A DNA stretch of 64,000 nt from Streptomyces venezuelae (GCF_008642375.1 NZ_CP029194.1:3534001-3598000); one strand, 5' to 3'; positions 6,814-16,288 are shown, numbered from the stretch's first letter. The notes: generated by a model not told the origin, from the sequence alone. Numbers and translations: made by a program.

Positions 6814-8022
6814 ATGTCTCTCGTCAGTTCCCTCAAGAAGGCGTCCGACTCCCTGCGCGCCATCAAGACGCAGGCCTCGGGCGCGGGCACCTCGGTCAAG
6901 AAGATCGGTGACGCCGGAAAGTCGGCGTCCGGTCAGCTCAAGACGCTCCGTACCAACGCCCAGGGCTCCACCACCCAGCTCAAGAACCTGAAGACCGCCT
7001 CGGAGCAGGCCGAGCGCGCCATGAAGAAGGCCGGCGACACCGCCCAGTCGGCCGGCGGAAAGCTCGGCCGGTACGAACAGGGCGCCGGCAAGGCCGCCAA
7101 GGGCCAGGACAAGCTCAACCGGTCCATGAAGGGCAACTTCCTGGTCCGTCTGCTCGAACTCTTCATGCCGCTCATCGAGACGATCGTCGAGATGGCGCTG
7201 CGCTCGAAGACGATGCAGACCGTCATGAAGAAGGCGTTCAGCGCCGTCAAGAGCGTCATCAGCTCCGTCATGAAGGCCATCGGGCCGATCATGAAGAAGG
7301 CCGGCGCCCTGATCAAGACGGTCTGGACCGGCATCAAGAAGGCCGTCTCCACCGTCGTCAAGGCCGTCGCGACCGTCATCAAGACCTACGTGAAGATCTG
7401 GAAGACGGTCATCACCACGGTGATGAACGCGATCAAGTCGGTCGTCAGCGCGGTCTGGAAGGGCATCAAGGCCGTCATCGTGCCGGTCGTCGACTGGATC
7501 AAGTCGGCGATCCCGAAGGCGTTCACCGCCGTCAAGGACAAGATGTCGTCCGTGTGGAACGGCCTCAAGGACATCGCGTCCCGGGCGTTCGACGGCATCA
7601 AGAGCGGTGTGAAGGGCCCGATCAACGCCGTCATCGGCCTGATCAACTCGATGATCAGCAGCCTCAACCGCGTGAAGGTCAGTGTCCCCGGCTGGGTTCC
7701 GGTCGTCGGCGGCAAGACCTTCGGCGTCAACATCCCGAACATCCCGATGCTCGCCACCGGTGGTGTCGTCATGCCCCGCACCGGCGGTGTCCCGGCGATC
7801 CTCGCCGAGGCCGGCGAGGCCGAGGCCGTCCTCCCGCTCTCCAAGCTGGACCGGCTGCTCGCCCAGACCGCACGGCGCGCCCGCATGTCCCCGGGCAACC
7901 AGGGCGGGTCCGCCGGCCCCGGGCTGCACATCGAGCACTACCACGCCGCCCGGAACAGTGACCCGCACGCGACCGCCGACGCGCTCATGTACCTCGTGAA
8001 GGCGCGTGGAGCCCGCGCATGA
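6814..8022 (+). CDS. Tape measure-like protein 1
   Basis: A 402-residue protein, helical almost throughout, with AAAGGAGG upstream of ATG 6814. The N-terminal 110 residues are Lys/Ser/Ala-rich amphipathic helix. The middle is a long series of hydrophobic-lysine repeats of the kind SVMKAIGPIMKKAGALIKTV. The C-terminal part has KGPINAVIGLINSMI and NIPMLATGGVV, sequences characteristic of phage tail tape measure proteins. Established tape measures run to about 1.5 angstrom of tail per residue, so 400 residues would set a short tail of roughly 60 nm if this protein alone were the ruler. Its stop overlaps the start of the next gene by four bases. Confidence 0.7.
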   Translation: MSLVSSLKKASDSLRAIKTQASGAGTSVKKIGDAGKSASGQLKTLRTNAQGSTTQLKNLKTASEQAERAMKKAGDTAQSAGGKLGRYEQGAGKAAKGQDKLNRSMKGNFLVRLLELFMPLIETIVEMALRSKTMQTVMKKAFSAVKSVISSVMKAIGPIMKKAGALIKTVWTGIKKAVSTVVKAVATVIKTYVKIWKTVITTVMNAIKSVVSAVWKGIKAVIVPVVDWIKSAIPKAFTAVKDKMSSVWNGLKDIASRAFDGIKSGVKGPINAVIGLINSMISSLNRVKVSVPGWVPVVGGKTFGVNIPNIPMLATGGVVMPRTGGVPAILAEAGEAEAVLPLSKLDRLLAQTARRARMSPGNQGGSAGPGLHIEHYHAARNSDPHATADALMYLVKARGARA

Positions 8023-9281
8023 GTGCCGTGGCCATCGGCGGCCCCATGCCGAACCCCTTCCGGGGCGTCGCACCGAGGATCACCGCTCTGAGGCGGGGAC
8101 TCGGCGACGCGGGCGGCTCGCTGCGGCGGTTCTCGGGCAACGTCCGGCAGGCGGCGGGCGGCATCGGCGGCTTCGCCACCGCCACCCGTAACGCCGGAAC
8201 CACCCTGCGCGCCCTCGGCCAGAACGCCTCCGGCGCCGCCACCGCGCTGACCAGGATCCGCCGGTCCACCGCCCCCGCCGGCGTGAAGCGGATCGGCACC
8301 GCCGCCGGAAAGGCCCGTACCGCCGCCGGGAAGATCGGCACCGGCGCCGGCGTGGTCCTCGGCATCCTCCTGCCGCTGCTGCCCATCACGGACGTCATCT
8401 CCGGCCTCATGGGCACCTACGGCACCGTCATGACCATCGCCTCCATCGCCATGACAGGCATCAACGTCGCCATGCGGGCCAACCCCATCGGCTTCGTCAT
8501 CGGCCTGATCGTGCCCATCGCGGCGTACCTCATCGAACTGGCCCTCAACTCCGAGACCGGCCAGCGGATCATGAAGCAGGTCTTCCAGCAGGCGCTGAAG
8601 GGCTTCCAGGCGGTCTGGAAGTTCATCCAGCCGTTCATGAAGCTCCTCGGCCAGGCCGTGGGCACCTACTTCAAGGCGTACCTGACCGTCTTCAAGACGG
8701 GCCTCAAGGTCGTCGGATCGGCCATCGGCGGGATCTCCAGGCTCGGTTCCGCCGTCCGTTCCGCCTGGAACGCGCTGAGCGGCATCGCCTCCCGCACCAT
8801 CGGCGGCATCAAGAGCGCCGTACGGCCGGTCGTCGACTGGATCACCGACAAGATCCCCGGCTTCTTCCGGACCGCCAAGGACGCGGTGAGCAAGGCCCTG
8901 GGTGGCATCGGCGACCTGATCAAGGGCGCTCTGAGCGCCGTCATCGGCGTCGTCAAGGGGCCGATCAACGGCCTCATCGCCTTCGTCAACTGGATCATCG
9001 ACGGGCTCAACAAGCTGAGCTTCGAAATCCCCCTCACCGACAAGAAGTTCGGCGTCGAGCTCGACAAGCTCCCGATGCTCGCCGAGGGCGGCATCGTCTC
9101 CCCCGGCAGCGCCGAGGACTACCGCATCGACTCGCTCTCCCAGCTGGAGAACCGTCGAGTCCCGGCCCTCACGGAGCCGCTCCCGCAGCCCCGCCGCATC
9201 CGGGACTTCCACGAGGAGCCCGGCGCCGGCCCCCGGTCGACCGCCGAGGACCTGCTCTTCCTCGCGACCGCCACCCGCTGA
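8019..9281 (+). CDS. Tape measure-like protein 2 (paralogue of the preceding gene)
   Basis: A 420-residue helix-rich protein starting at ATG 8019, translationally coupled (ATGA overlap) to the previous gene. It has a small-residue-rich N-terminus, hydrophobic membrane-like helices around residues 108-180, and a C-terminal KGPINGLIAFVNWIIDGLN then KLPMLAEGGIV, matching the corresponding segments of the preceding protein. This suggests duplication of a tape measure C-terminal domain. Together the two could form a split tape measure, or they could be alternative rulers. Confidence 0.65.
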   Translation: MSAVAIGGPMPNPFRGVAPRITALRRGLGDAGGSLRRFSGNVRQAAGGIGGFATATRNAGTTLRALGQNASGAATALTRIRRSTAPAGVKRIGTAAGKARTAAGKIGTGAGVVLGILLPLLPITDVISGLMGTYGTVMTIASIAMTGINVAMRANPIGFVIGLIVPIAAYLIELALNSETGQRIMKQVFQQALKGFQAVWKFIQPFMKLLGQAVGTYFKAYLTVFKTGLKVVGSAIGGISRLGSAVRSAWNALSGIASRTIGGIKSAVRPVVDWITDKIPGFFRTAKDAVSKALGGIGDLIKGALSAVIGVVKGPINGLIAFVNWIIDGLNKLSFEIPLTDKKFGVELDKLPMLAEGGIVSPGSAEDYRIDSLSQLENRRVPALTEPLPQPRRIRDFHEEPGAGPRSTAEDLLFLATATR

Positions 9282-9334
9282 CGCCCACCGCTGACGCCCA
9301 CCGCCGACCCCATCCCAAGTGAGGTGACGGCCCC

Positions 9335-10267
9335 ATGGCCGAGACCACGACCCCGTACGCCGAAAACTCCTACACCGCCGACCTCGCGCCCGGCTCGCTC
9401 ATCACCCAGGACGGGCAGATGCAGTGGGCCGGGCTCCTCATCGGGCCCGGCACGCCGTTCAACGTCGACAAGTCCGGCCTGTCGGGCTGGGAGGACCTGC
9501 CCGAGTACGACTCCTCCGACGCCGACCGGCCGACCTCCCACGGCGCCTGGCCCGGCTCCCGCTTCGCCAAGCCGCGCAAGGTCGGCGGCACGATCGTGCT
9601 GATGCCGGAGTACGGCGGCACGGCCAGTGCCCTCCGCGCGCTGCGGCAGGCCCTGGCCCTCCTCGACGAGGAGCGGTGGCTCACCGTGCGGCTGCACGGC
9701 GAACTGCTCACCGTCCGCGCCCGGATCGCGCAGCGCGTCGTCCCCGCCGACCAGGGCTTCGCCACGCAGGGCAGCTCACGCATGTCGATCCAGTGGCTGG
9801 CCTCCGACCCGCGCCGGTACGCCGTCAACGAGCAGATCGCCACGACCACTCCCCCGCAGCCCGAGTCCGGTCTGAGCTGGCTGCCGGACGGGCTGAAGTG
9901 GCCGCTCGACTGGGGCAAGGCGAAGAGCACCGGTGACGCCGTCGCCGAGAACACCGGTTCGGCCCCGGCCCACCCGGTGATCGTCTTCCGCGGCCCGTGC
10001 TCCATGCCGACCGTCACCGAGCGGGTCACCAGGCGCCGCCTGCGGTACGCGATCGACCTGGCCGCCGGCGACGAGCTCACCGTCGACACGCGCGCGGGCA
10101 CGGTCATGCTCAACAACTCGGCCTCCCGCCTGCACACCGCGATGGCCGACTCCACCCCGGAGGAGCTGTTCGTGCTGGAGCCCGGCCGCACCGACCTGTC
10201 GTTCCGGCCCGAAGAGGGCACCGAGCAGTCGCTGATGACGGTGCGCTGGCGCAGCGCCGAATGGTGA
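9335..10267 (+). CDS. Distal tail protein (Dit-like)
   Basis: A 310-residue beta-rich protein directly after the tape measure genes, the usual position of the distal tail protein that forms the ring at the tail tip. About residues 80-170 have the Dit/siphovirus tail component pattern (RKVGGTIVLMPEYG, then RQALALLDEERWLTVRLHG, then SSRMSIQWLASDPRRYAV). The phrase ending in DPR-Y is common in this family. The C-terminus (about 210-310) has a second beta domain. It should connect tube, hub and receptor-binding proteins. Confidence 0.75.
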   Translation: MAETTTPYAENSYTADLAPGSLITQDGQMQWAGLLIGPGTPFNVDKSGLSGWEDLPEYDSSDADRPTSHGAWPGSRFAKPRKVGGTIVLMPEYGGTASALRALRQALALLDEERWLTVRLHGELLTVRARIAQRVVPADQGFATQGSSRMSIQWLASDPRRYAVNEQIATTTPPQPESGLSWLPDGLKWPLDWGKAKSTGDAVAENTGSAPAHPVIVFRGPCSMPTVTERVTRRRLRYAIDLAAGDELTVDTRAGTVMLNNSASRLHTAMADSTPEELFVLEPGRTDLSFRPEEGTEQSLMTVRWRSAEW

Positions 10268-10392
10268 CCGCCCCCTCCGCGTGAACCCCGAAGGCGACCG
10301 CCGTGCGGTGCCCACGCCACCGCGTGGGCACCGCACGGCCCCGAGCCGTTCCTCCACCCCGACCGTCCCGACCCTTTCGGAGAGGTGACCCC

Positions 10393-11580
10393 ATGACCGT
10401 ACGTGCCGCTTGGCTCCACACCACCGGCCAGACCCGCGAGGACACCCGTCTGACCCTCGCGGCCCTGCTCACCCCCAGCGGCCAGAGCGCCGAGGAGACC
10501 CCGCTGCGCTCGCGGTCGGGCATCGTGCCCGGCGGCTTCGTCCTGACCGGCAACAACCCCATGCAGTGCACCATCGGCACCGGCCGCGCGATCATCCAGG
10601 GCAAGGACACCGCCCAGGGCGCCTACCTCGTCGCCGTCACCGCCCCGGAGAGCTTCACGCACGGGGACGGCGACCCGCAGCACGACCGGATCGACCTGAT
10701 CGAGCTGGCCGTCGTGGACGCCGGCTACGACCAGGGCGGCACAACCGAGGCCGTGGTCCGCCTGGTCAAGGGCGAGCCCGCGGCCACCCCCGTCGCCCCC
10801 GCGAGCGGCAACGGCAGCACGATCCCGCTCTACACGGTGCGCGTGCCGAAGGGCACCTCGGCCGGCACCGGCGGCGTGCCGTGGGCCACCGCGGTCACCA
10901 CCCAGCACTGGCCGGTCGTCGCCCTCGGCGGCATCATGCCCGCGAGCGGCTTCAAGGGCGCCTACGTCGGCCAGTACCGGGACGTCGCCGGACTGCTCCA
11001 GCGCTGGGACGGCGCGACCTGGGTCTCGTACCCGAAGCCCATCGGCGGCATCGCCCCGCACGGCACGGTGACGACCGGTACCTACACCGGCCAGTTCCGC
11101 GACAACGCCGGAGTCCTCCAGCGCTGGGACGGTACGGCCTGGCAGTACGCCGAGGGCAAGGCGACGATCCTGTTCAGCGCCTCGCAGACGGCACACCAGA
11201 CCGTCCCGCAGAACGAATGGACCCCGGTCACCCTCCAGACCGTCGACATCGACGACTTCAACGGCTGGAACGGGACCAACACCTTCACCGTGCCGCGCAC
11301 CGGCTGGTGGCGCGTCTCCGCCCACGCCGCCTGGACCAGCGACTCCTTCACCGGCATGCGCGGTGCCCGGGTCGTCGTCGGAGGTGTCGGCGTCCCCCGG
11401 ATGACCTGGCTCACGCCCGCGGGCGGCGGCCCCGTCGTCGTCGGCGGCCAGGGGCTCATCAAGCTCACCGTCGGCAACACGGTCCAGCTCTCCGCGTACC
11501 AGACGACCGGCGCCCCCATCCGGACCCTCGGCGGCGGCGGCTACTCCTGCAACCTCTCGGCCGAGTGGATCAGGTCCTGA
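10393..11580 (+). CDS. Receptor-binding / tail fibre-like protein 1
   Basis: A 395-residue protein starting at ATG 10393 behind a GAGAGGTG ribosome site. The N-terminus holds GQTREDTRLTLAAL, shared with the next two proteins, and a baseplate-attachment-like beta domain to about residue 185. Two copies of a G-x-Y-x-GQ-[YF]-RD-x2-G-x-LQRWDG repeat follow. The C-terminal 140 residues resemble C1q/TNF-type trimeric beta domains (TFTVPRTGWWRVSAHAAW) found in phage receptor-binding tips. It is likely to determine target binding. The C-terminus differs from its two neighbours. Confidence 0.65.
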   Translation: MTVRAAWLHTTGQTREDTRLTLAALLTPSGQSAEETPLRSRSGIVPGGFVLTGNNPMQCTIGTGRAIIQGKDTAQGAYLVAVTAPESFTHGDGDPQHDRIDLIELAVVDAGYDQGGTTEAVVRLVKGEPAATPVAPASGNGSTIPLYTVRVPKGTSAGTGGVPWATAVTTQHWPVVALGGIMPASGFKGAYVGQYRDVAGLLQRWDGATWVSYPKPIGGIAPHGTVTTGTYTGQFRDNAGVLQRWDGTAWQYAEGKATILFSASQTAHQTVPQNEWTPVTLQTVDIDDFNGWNGTNTFTVPRTGWWRVSAHAAWTSDSFTGMRGARVVVGGVGVPRMTWLTPAGGGPVVVGGQGLIKLTVGNTVQLSAYQTTGAPIRTLGGGGYSCNLSAEWIRS

Positions 11581-11650
11581 CCGCACCGGGTCGTCTCCCC
11601 GTCCCGCCCCTCCCCCGCCCCCTCCTCGACTCTTCGAACGGAGAAACCCC

Positions 11651-12841
11651 ATGAACCTGCGCAGCAGCTGGGTCACCGAGATCGGCCAGACCCGCGAGGA
11701 CACCCGGCTCACCCAGGTCGGCGTCACCACCATGACCAACCCCGTCCAGGTCCGCTCCGGCGTCCTGCCCGGCTCGTACGACGGCCTGTACCGGATGGCC
11801 GGCTTCTGGACCTTCGGCTCCGCCGCCATGTCGGCCACCGTCTCCGAGGGCCGGGCCGTCATCCAGGGCGAGATCTCCCAGGGCGTCTACCCGGTGACGC
11901 TGCCGGCCTCCACGGTCGTCACCTTCGCGCCGGGCAACGCCCAGTACAACCGCATCGACCTGATCGTCCTGAGGATCTACGACGGCCTCTACGACTCCTC
12001 GACCACCAACTCCGCGAAGGTCGAGATCATCCAGGGCGCCGCGGAGCAGAACCCGAAGGTCCCGCTCGTCCCGGCGCGCTGCCTGCCGCTGTACGAGGTG
12101 CTCGTCCCGGCCGGCGCCAGCGCGGGCAACGGCGGCATCCCGTGGAACACCGCGCTCAAGGACCTGCGCACCCCGGTCGTCTCCCTCGGCGGCATCCTCC
12201 CGGTCGAGGGACCGGTCCTGCCGGGTGCCTACCCGGGCCAGTACCAGGACGCGGGCGGCGCGCTCCAGCGCTGGGACGGCGGCGCCTGGGTGTCGTACCC
12301 GCAGGCGCTCGGCGGCATCCTCCCGTCCGCCGCCTCCGCCACTCCGGCGAGCTACATCGGCCAGTACCGCGACTCGACGACCGGCAAGCTCCAGCGCTGG
12401 GACGGTTCCACGTGGGTCCCGGTCGTGCAGGGCCCGTACGTCGTCGACAACACGGACTACGGCGACACCACGTCGACCACGTGGACCTCGACGCTCCTGG
12501 GGCGCGCCACGAACCCGCTCACGCTCAACTTCGTCGCACCGCCGTCGCGGACCATCGCCGTCAGCTTCGGCTGCCGCATGAAGTCGAACAGCCCCGATCA
12601 CTACGCGTTCATGGCGCTCAAGCTGACCAGGGACTCCACGGTCGTCGGCGACCTCGACGACGAGTACGCGACGATCGCGGCCAGCCCGCACCTCATCTCG
12701 GCGTCGACCACGCGCCGCTTCACGGGCCTGATCGCGGGCGCGACGTACACGTTCACGGCCTTCTTCCGGATCATCGCCAACACCACCAACCTCAAGGCCG
12801 GCTTCGACAACACGTTCATCAAGGTCGACGCGCTGCCGTAG
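11651..12841 (+). CDS. Receptor-binding / tail fibre-like protein 2
   Basis: A 396-residue paralogue of the preceding protein, with GQTREDTRLTQVGVTT at the N-terminus and a conserved domain to about residue 185. The two repeats here read GAYPGQYQDAGGALQRWDGG and SYIGQYRDSTTGKLQRWDGS. The C-terminal 135 residues are a different beta-rich module with no resemblance to those of its neighbours. Shared stem with divergent tip is the usual pattern of phage host-range proteins. Confidence 0.65.
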   Translation: MNLRSSWVTEIGQTREDTRLTQVGVTTMTNPVQVRSGVLPGSYDGLYRMAGFWTFGSAAMSATVSEGRAVIQGEISQGVYPVTLPASTVVTFAPGNAQYNRIDLIVLRIYDGLYDSSTTNSAKVEIIQGAAEQNPKVPLVPARCLPLYEVLVPAGASAGNGGIPWNTALKDLRTPVVSLGGILPVEGPVLPGAYPGQYQDAGGALQRWDGGAWVSYPQALGGILPSAASATPASYIGQYRDSTTGKLQRWDGSTWVPVVQGPYVVDNTDYGDTTSTTWTSTLLGRATNPLTLNFVAPPSRTIAVSFGCRMKSNSPDHYAFMALKLTRDSTVVGDLDDEYATIAASPHLISASTTRRFTGLIAGATYTFTAFFRIIANTTNLKAGFDNTFIKVDALP

Positions 12842-12873
12842 TCCCGGATCCACCCACCCGACAGGAGAACACC

Positions 12874-14010
12874 ATGGCACTGCGCAGCGGCTGGCTCGCG
12901 CCGACCGGACAGACCCGTGTCACCACCCGCCTCACCGCCCACGGCGCCACCACCCCGGTCAACCCGCTCGCCTCGCGCTCCGGGATCCTGCCCGGCACGG
13001 TCGACGGCAAGTACCGGGTCGGCGGCCTCTGGATGAGCTCCAGCGGTCCGATGACCGCGACCGTCTACGCCGGGCGGGCCGTCGTCCAGGGCACCAACGC
13101 CCAGGGCGCGTACCCCGTCACCCTCGACGCGGACACCGTCCTCACCTTCGGGGACGGCGACCCGCTCCACCCGCGCATCGACCTCGTCGTCCTGCGCGTG
13201 TACGACGACGAGTTCGACAGCCTCACCCGGAGCGAAGCCGCCCTGGAAGTCATCAAGGGCCAGCCGAAGGCGCAGCCGGAACCCCCGGCCGCGCCCGCGG
13301 CCTCCCTCGTCCTCTTCTCGGTCAAGGTGAAGGCCGGGGCCTCGGCCGGCACCGGCGGCATCGACTGGGCGGGCGGGGCCATGACCGACCTGCGCACCAC
13401 AGTCGTCGGTGTGGGCGGCATCCTGCCCGTCTACAACAACGCCGGTGTCCCCGGCTCCTACCCGGGCCAGTACCAGGACAACGACAACACGCACTACCTC
13501 CAGCGCTGGGACGGCAACGGCTGGGTCGCCTACCCGAAGGAGATCGGCGGCGTCGCCCCCGCAGGGGCGCTCTCGGTCGGCAGCTACCCGGGCCAGTTCC
13601 GGGAGAACAACGGCACGCTCCAGCGCTGGAACGGCACCTCGTGGGCCAACTACCAGCCGCCGGTCGAGGTGGAGACCACCACGAGCGGCGCGACGGCACT
13701 GGCCGGCTGGACGGTCGTGGCCTTCTCCGGCCGGCGCAGCCGGGGCATCGCGACCGTCCTCGTCACCGTCACCCGCAACGGCCCCGACATCACCGCCAGC
13801 AGCGCCGGCAGCATCGTCGACGAACCGCTGTGCACGCTGCCCGCCGGATGGCGCCCCGCCATCGACTTCGAGTCCTCCGCCTGCGACGGGTTCGGCAACG
13901 GCGGCGCCTACATCGGGACCAACGGGCAGATCAACCTGCGCACCTGGTCCGCGAACGGCTCCCTCGTCGCCGGCCGGACCGTGCGCATCGCCGGCACCTA
14001 CGTCCTGTAA
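12874..14010 (+). CDS. Receptor-binding / tail fibre-like protein 3
   Basis: A 378-residue third paralogue, ATG 12874 behind an ACAGGAGAA ribosome site. It carries GQTRVTTRLTAHGATT, the same N-terminal attachment domain and two LQRW-[DN]-G repeats. The C-terminal 110 residues form a third kind of beta module ending RTVRIAGTYVL. Three such genes in a row would allow a mixed fibre set or a reserve of specificities. Confidence 0.65.
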   Translation: MALRSGWLAPTGQTRVTTRLTAHGATTPVNPLASRSGILPGTVDGKYRVGGLWMSSSGPMTATVYAGRAVVQGTNAQGAYPVTLDADTVLTFGDGDPLHPRIDLVVLRVYDDEFDSLTRSEAALEVIKGQPKAQPEPPAAPAASLVLFSVKVKAGASAGTGGIDWAGGAMTDLRTTVVGVGGILPVYNNAGVPGSYPGQYQDNDNTHYLQRWDGNGWVAYPKEIGGVAPAGALSVGSYPGQFRENNGTLQRWNGTSWANYQPPVEVETTTSGATALAGWTVVAFSGRRSRGIATVLVTVTRNGPDITASSAGSIVDEPLCTLPAGWRPAIDFESSACDGFGNGGAYIGTNGQINLRTWSANGSLVAGRTVRIAGTYVL

Positions 14011-14022
14011 GGGGGCGCTCCC

Positions 14023-15135
14023 ATGGCACTCGACACGCCCTACCGGGCCATCTTCTGCGACCTGATCACCGATCAGACCCTGGACATCCTGCCGCTGCGG
14101 GACGTCTCTTTCGACGACTACATCGGCCGGGCGGGCTCCCTGTCCGGCACCGTCCCGATCCCCAACCGCGCCATCGCCGACCGGGTCCACAAGATCCGGC
14201 CGGGCCGTACGACGGTCTACCTGGAGCGCGGCGGGGACCTGTGGTGGGGCGGCATCGTCTGGACCACCAACCTCCAGGGCAGCGACCGGGGCGTCCTGAC
14301 CCTGAGCGTCCAGGCCGCCACCTTCGACTCGTACGCGACCCGGCGCCGCATCCGTACGGACGAGTTCAAGACCCTCTTCACCCAGCCGACCGACCAGTTC
14401 GACATCGCCCGCAGCCTCTGGACGAGGCTCTCGGACGGCCTGGGCGCCAGCAGCATCGACCCCGGCGACTCGGAGGAGAAGTCCGGGGTCATGCGGACGG
14501 CCTCATGGCGGCACGGCGACGAGACCGTCTACCAGGAGGCGCTCGACCAGCTCGGCGCCCAGGTGAACGGCTTCGAGTACCAGATCCTGGTCTACCGCGA
14601 CCCGAGCGACGGCAAGCGGGTCCGCCAGCTCCGGCTCGGATCGCCCAGGATCCGTACCGGCGCCACCGACATGATCTTCGACCGGCCCGGCACGATCCTG
14701 TCGTACGCCTTCTCGGACGACGCGACCCGCGGCGGCACGGTGTCCCTGGCCCGCGGCGCCTCGACCAACAGCAACGCCGCCGCCGAGTCCCGGCCCACTC
14801 TGTCCGACCTCATGACGCCGGACAAGCTCGACAGCGATTGGCCCCCGCTCGACCTCTCGTCGGACCACAACGACATCAGCGACAGGACCACGCTGAACTC
14901 GCTGGCCAAGGCCGCTGTCGAGGAGGCGTCGGGATCGGCCCAGATCCCCGAGATCACCATCCGGCTCGGCGGGATCGTGCCCCCGGCGCTCCTGGGCCGC
15001 ACCGCCCGCATCCGCATCACCGACGAATGGCACCCGGCGGGTCTCGACGCCCGCTACCGCATCGTCGGCGTCAAGGTGCGGCCGGCCGAGCGAGGTCGCC
15101 CCGACACCGCCGAACTCGCCCTTGAGGAGGCCTGA
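14023..15135 (+). CDS. Tail hub / minor tail protein (Gp37-like)
   Basis: A 370-residue protein that resembles siphovirus ReqiPepy6 Gp37-like minor tail proteins, which form the hub below Dit. It begins with a beta domain describing a plane or axis (SGTVPIPNRAIADRV, then GGDLWWGGIVWTTNL) and has a C-terminal domain with IPEITIRLGGIVPPALLGRT. In most siphophages the hub gene comes directly after dit; here three fibre genes lie between. Family assignment is from remembered pattern and should be treated as probable. Confidence 0.6.
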   Translation: MALDTPYRAIFCDLITDQTLDILPLRDVSFDDYIGRAGSLSGTVPIPNRAIADRVHKIRPGRTTVYLERGGDLWWGGIVWTTNLQGSDRGVLTLSVQAATFDSYATRRRIRTDEFKTLFTQPTDQFDIARSLWTRLSDGLGASSIDPGDSEEKSGVMRTASWRHGDETVYQEALDQLGAQVNGFEYQILVYRDPSDGKRVRQLRLGSPRIRTGATDMIFDRPGTILSYAFSDDATRGGTVSLARGASTNSNAAAESRPTLSDLMTPDKLDSDWPPLDLSSDHNDISDRTTLNSLAKAAVEEASGSAQIPEITIRLGGIVPPALLGRTARIRITDEWHPAGLDARYRIVGVKVRPAERGRPDTAELALEEA

Positions 15136-15776
15136 TGGCACTGCTGCCCGAGGACATCATCGACCGGCTGATCCAGATGGAACGCCGGATCCAGGCCCTG
15201 TCCACGGCCGTGAACACCCGCCCGCCGCTCACCGAGATCGTCAACGGCTCGCTGACGATGAAGCGGCAGACCGACCCGGAAGACCCGAACACGGCCGTCA
15301 CCGTCGCCCAGATCAACACCAGCGGCCCGGGAGGCACCAAGCCGGTGCTGCGGGTCAACGACGCCTACGGCCACGAGATCCTGTCGGACGACATCCTGAC
15401 CGGCGGTCTCGCCCGGCCCTGGCTGCCGATGCTGCCTCCGCAGGACATCGCCAACCTCGGGAACTGGGCGTCCACCACCTCGACCGCCTGGACCACGATC
15501 GCCACGTCCGTCAACCCGATCTGGCAGCCCCACATGCGGCTCAAGGCCCTCACCAGGGTCTCCAGCGGTGCGGCCGGCCAGGTGCGGGTGATGGTCAACG
15601 GCGTCCAGTTCGGTTCGACCATCACCGCCGGCTCCACCTTCGACCACAGCGGCCCGGTCACCAACGACATGCAGATGAACTTCGGCAGGGACCTGACGGT
15701 CGACATCCAGGCCATCGTCACCACCGCCGGCACCATCTACGCGCAACCCGTCCTGATGCACGGCAAGCAGACCTGA
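15135..15776 (+). CDS. Minor tail protein
   Basis: A 213-residue protein whose ATG overlaps the stop of the hub gene (TGATG). An N-terminal helix (LLPEDIIDRLIQMERRIQAL) of the trimerising kind is followed by a beta-rich region to the C-terminus. This design, coiled coil then beta head, is that of short tail spikes or accessory fibre proteins. The specific partner is unknown. Confidence 0.6.
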   Translation: MALLPEDIIDRLIQMERRIQALSTAVNTRPPLTEIVNGSLTMKRQTDPEDPNTAVTVAQINTSGPGGTKPVLRVNDAYGHEILSDDILTGGLARPWLPMLPPQDIANLGNWASTTSTAWTTIATSVNPIWQPHMRLKALTRVSSGAAGQVRVMVNGVQFGSTITAGSTFDHSGPVTNDMQMNFGRDLTVDIQAIVTTAGTIYAQPVLMHGKQT

Positions 15777-15807
15777 CCCACCCCACCACCCTGGACAGGA
15801 GTCACCC

Positions 15808-16251
15808 ATGACCCCCGACCCGACCCATCCCTGGGGCCTGGCCATCGACTACGCGGGCCGCGGCGCCGTCACCGAGGACGGCCACACGATCGCCGTCCGC
15901 CTCTACGACAACACGTTCGGCGGCCCGCTGGAACTCGACCCGATCACGGGCGAGTACCCGGCCGTGTACGTCAGCGCCCAGGTCAACGAGAACGGCCAGA
16001 GCGGCGCCTCCCTGCGCGGCTACGGCATGGTCGTGGTCAACCCGACCAACCGCAACCCGGTCGTGCCCGACCCGACCGCCGTACAGAACGCCGTCGCCGC
16101 GGCGCTCGCCGACTTCGAAACGCGCCGTGCGTCCTACGCCGCCCTCTGCGCCCTCTGGGACCCGGCCACCCAGCCCGAGCCGACTCCGGATCCGGAACCG
16201 CAGCCCGAGCCGACTCCGGATCCGGACCCCCAGCCGCAGCCCGCCCCGTAG
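15808..16251 (+). CDS. Small tail-cluster protein with Pro-Glu repeat tail
   Basis: A 147-residue protein. The first 115 residues look folded (EYPAVYVSAQVNENGQSGA). The last 30 are a repeat of the PEPTPDPEPQ kind, likely an extended linker or exposed tail. Position after the minor tail protein suggests a baseplate or fibre accessory part. No family recognised. Confidence 0.5.
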   Translation: MTPDPTHPWGLAIDYAGRGAVTEDGHTIAVRLYDNTFGGPLELDPITGEYPAVYVSAQVNENGQSGASLRGYGMVVVNPTNRNPVVPDPTAVQNAVAAALADFETRRASYAALCALWDPATQPEPTPDPEPQPEPTPDPDPQPQPAP

Positions 16252-16288
16252 CGGCCACCCCGGTCACCACAGCCCCACCCGTACGTAC

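Noticed and set aside
5008..8073. 1021-codon minus-strand open frame across the tape measure region
   Set aside because: It overlaps clear plus-strand tail genes and the start of the minus-strand 266-residue gene in another frame; composition is that of antisense GC-rich DNA.
2303..15776. Contractile (R-type) tailocin or contractile injection system
   Set aside because: No sheath, no gp25-like, VgrG-like or wedge baseplate proteins and no AAA ATPase of such systems; Dit and chaperone with frameshift point to a siphovirus-type tail.
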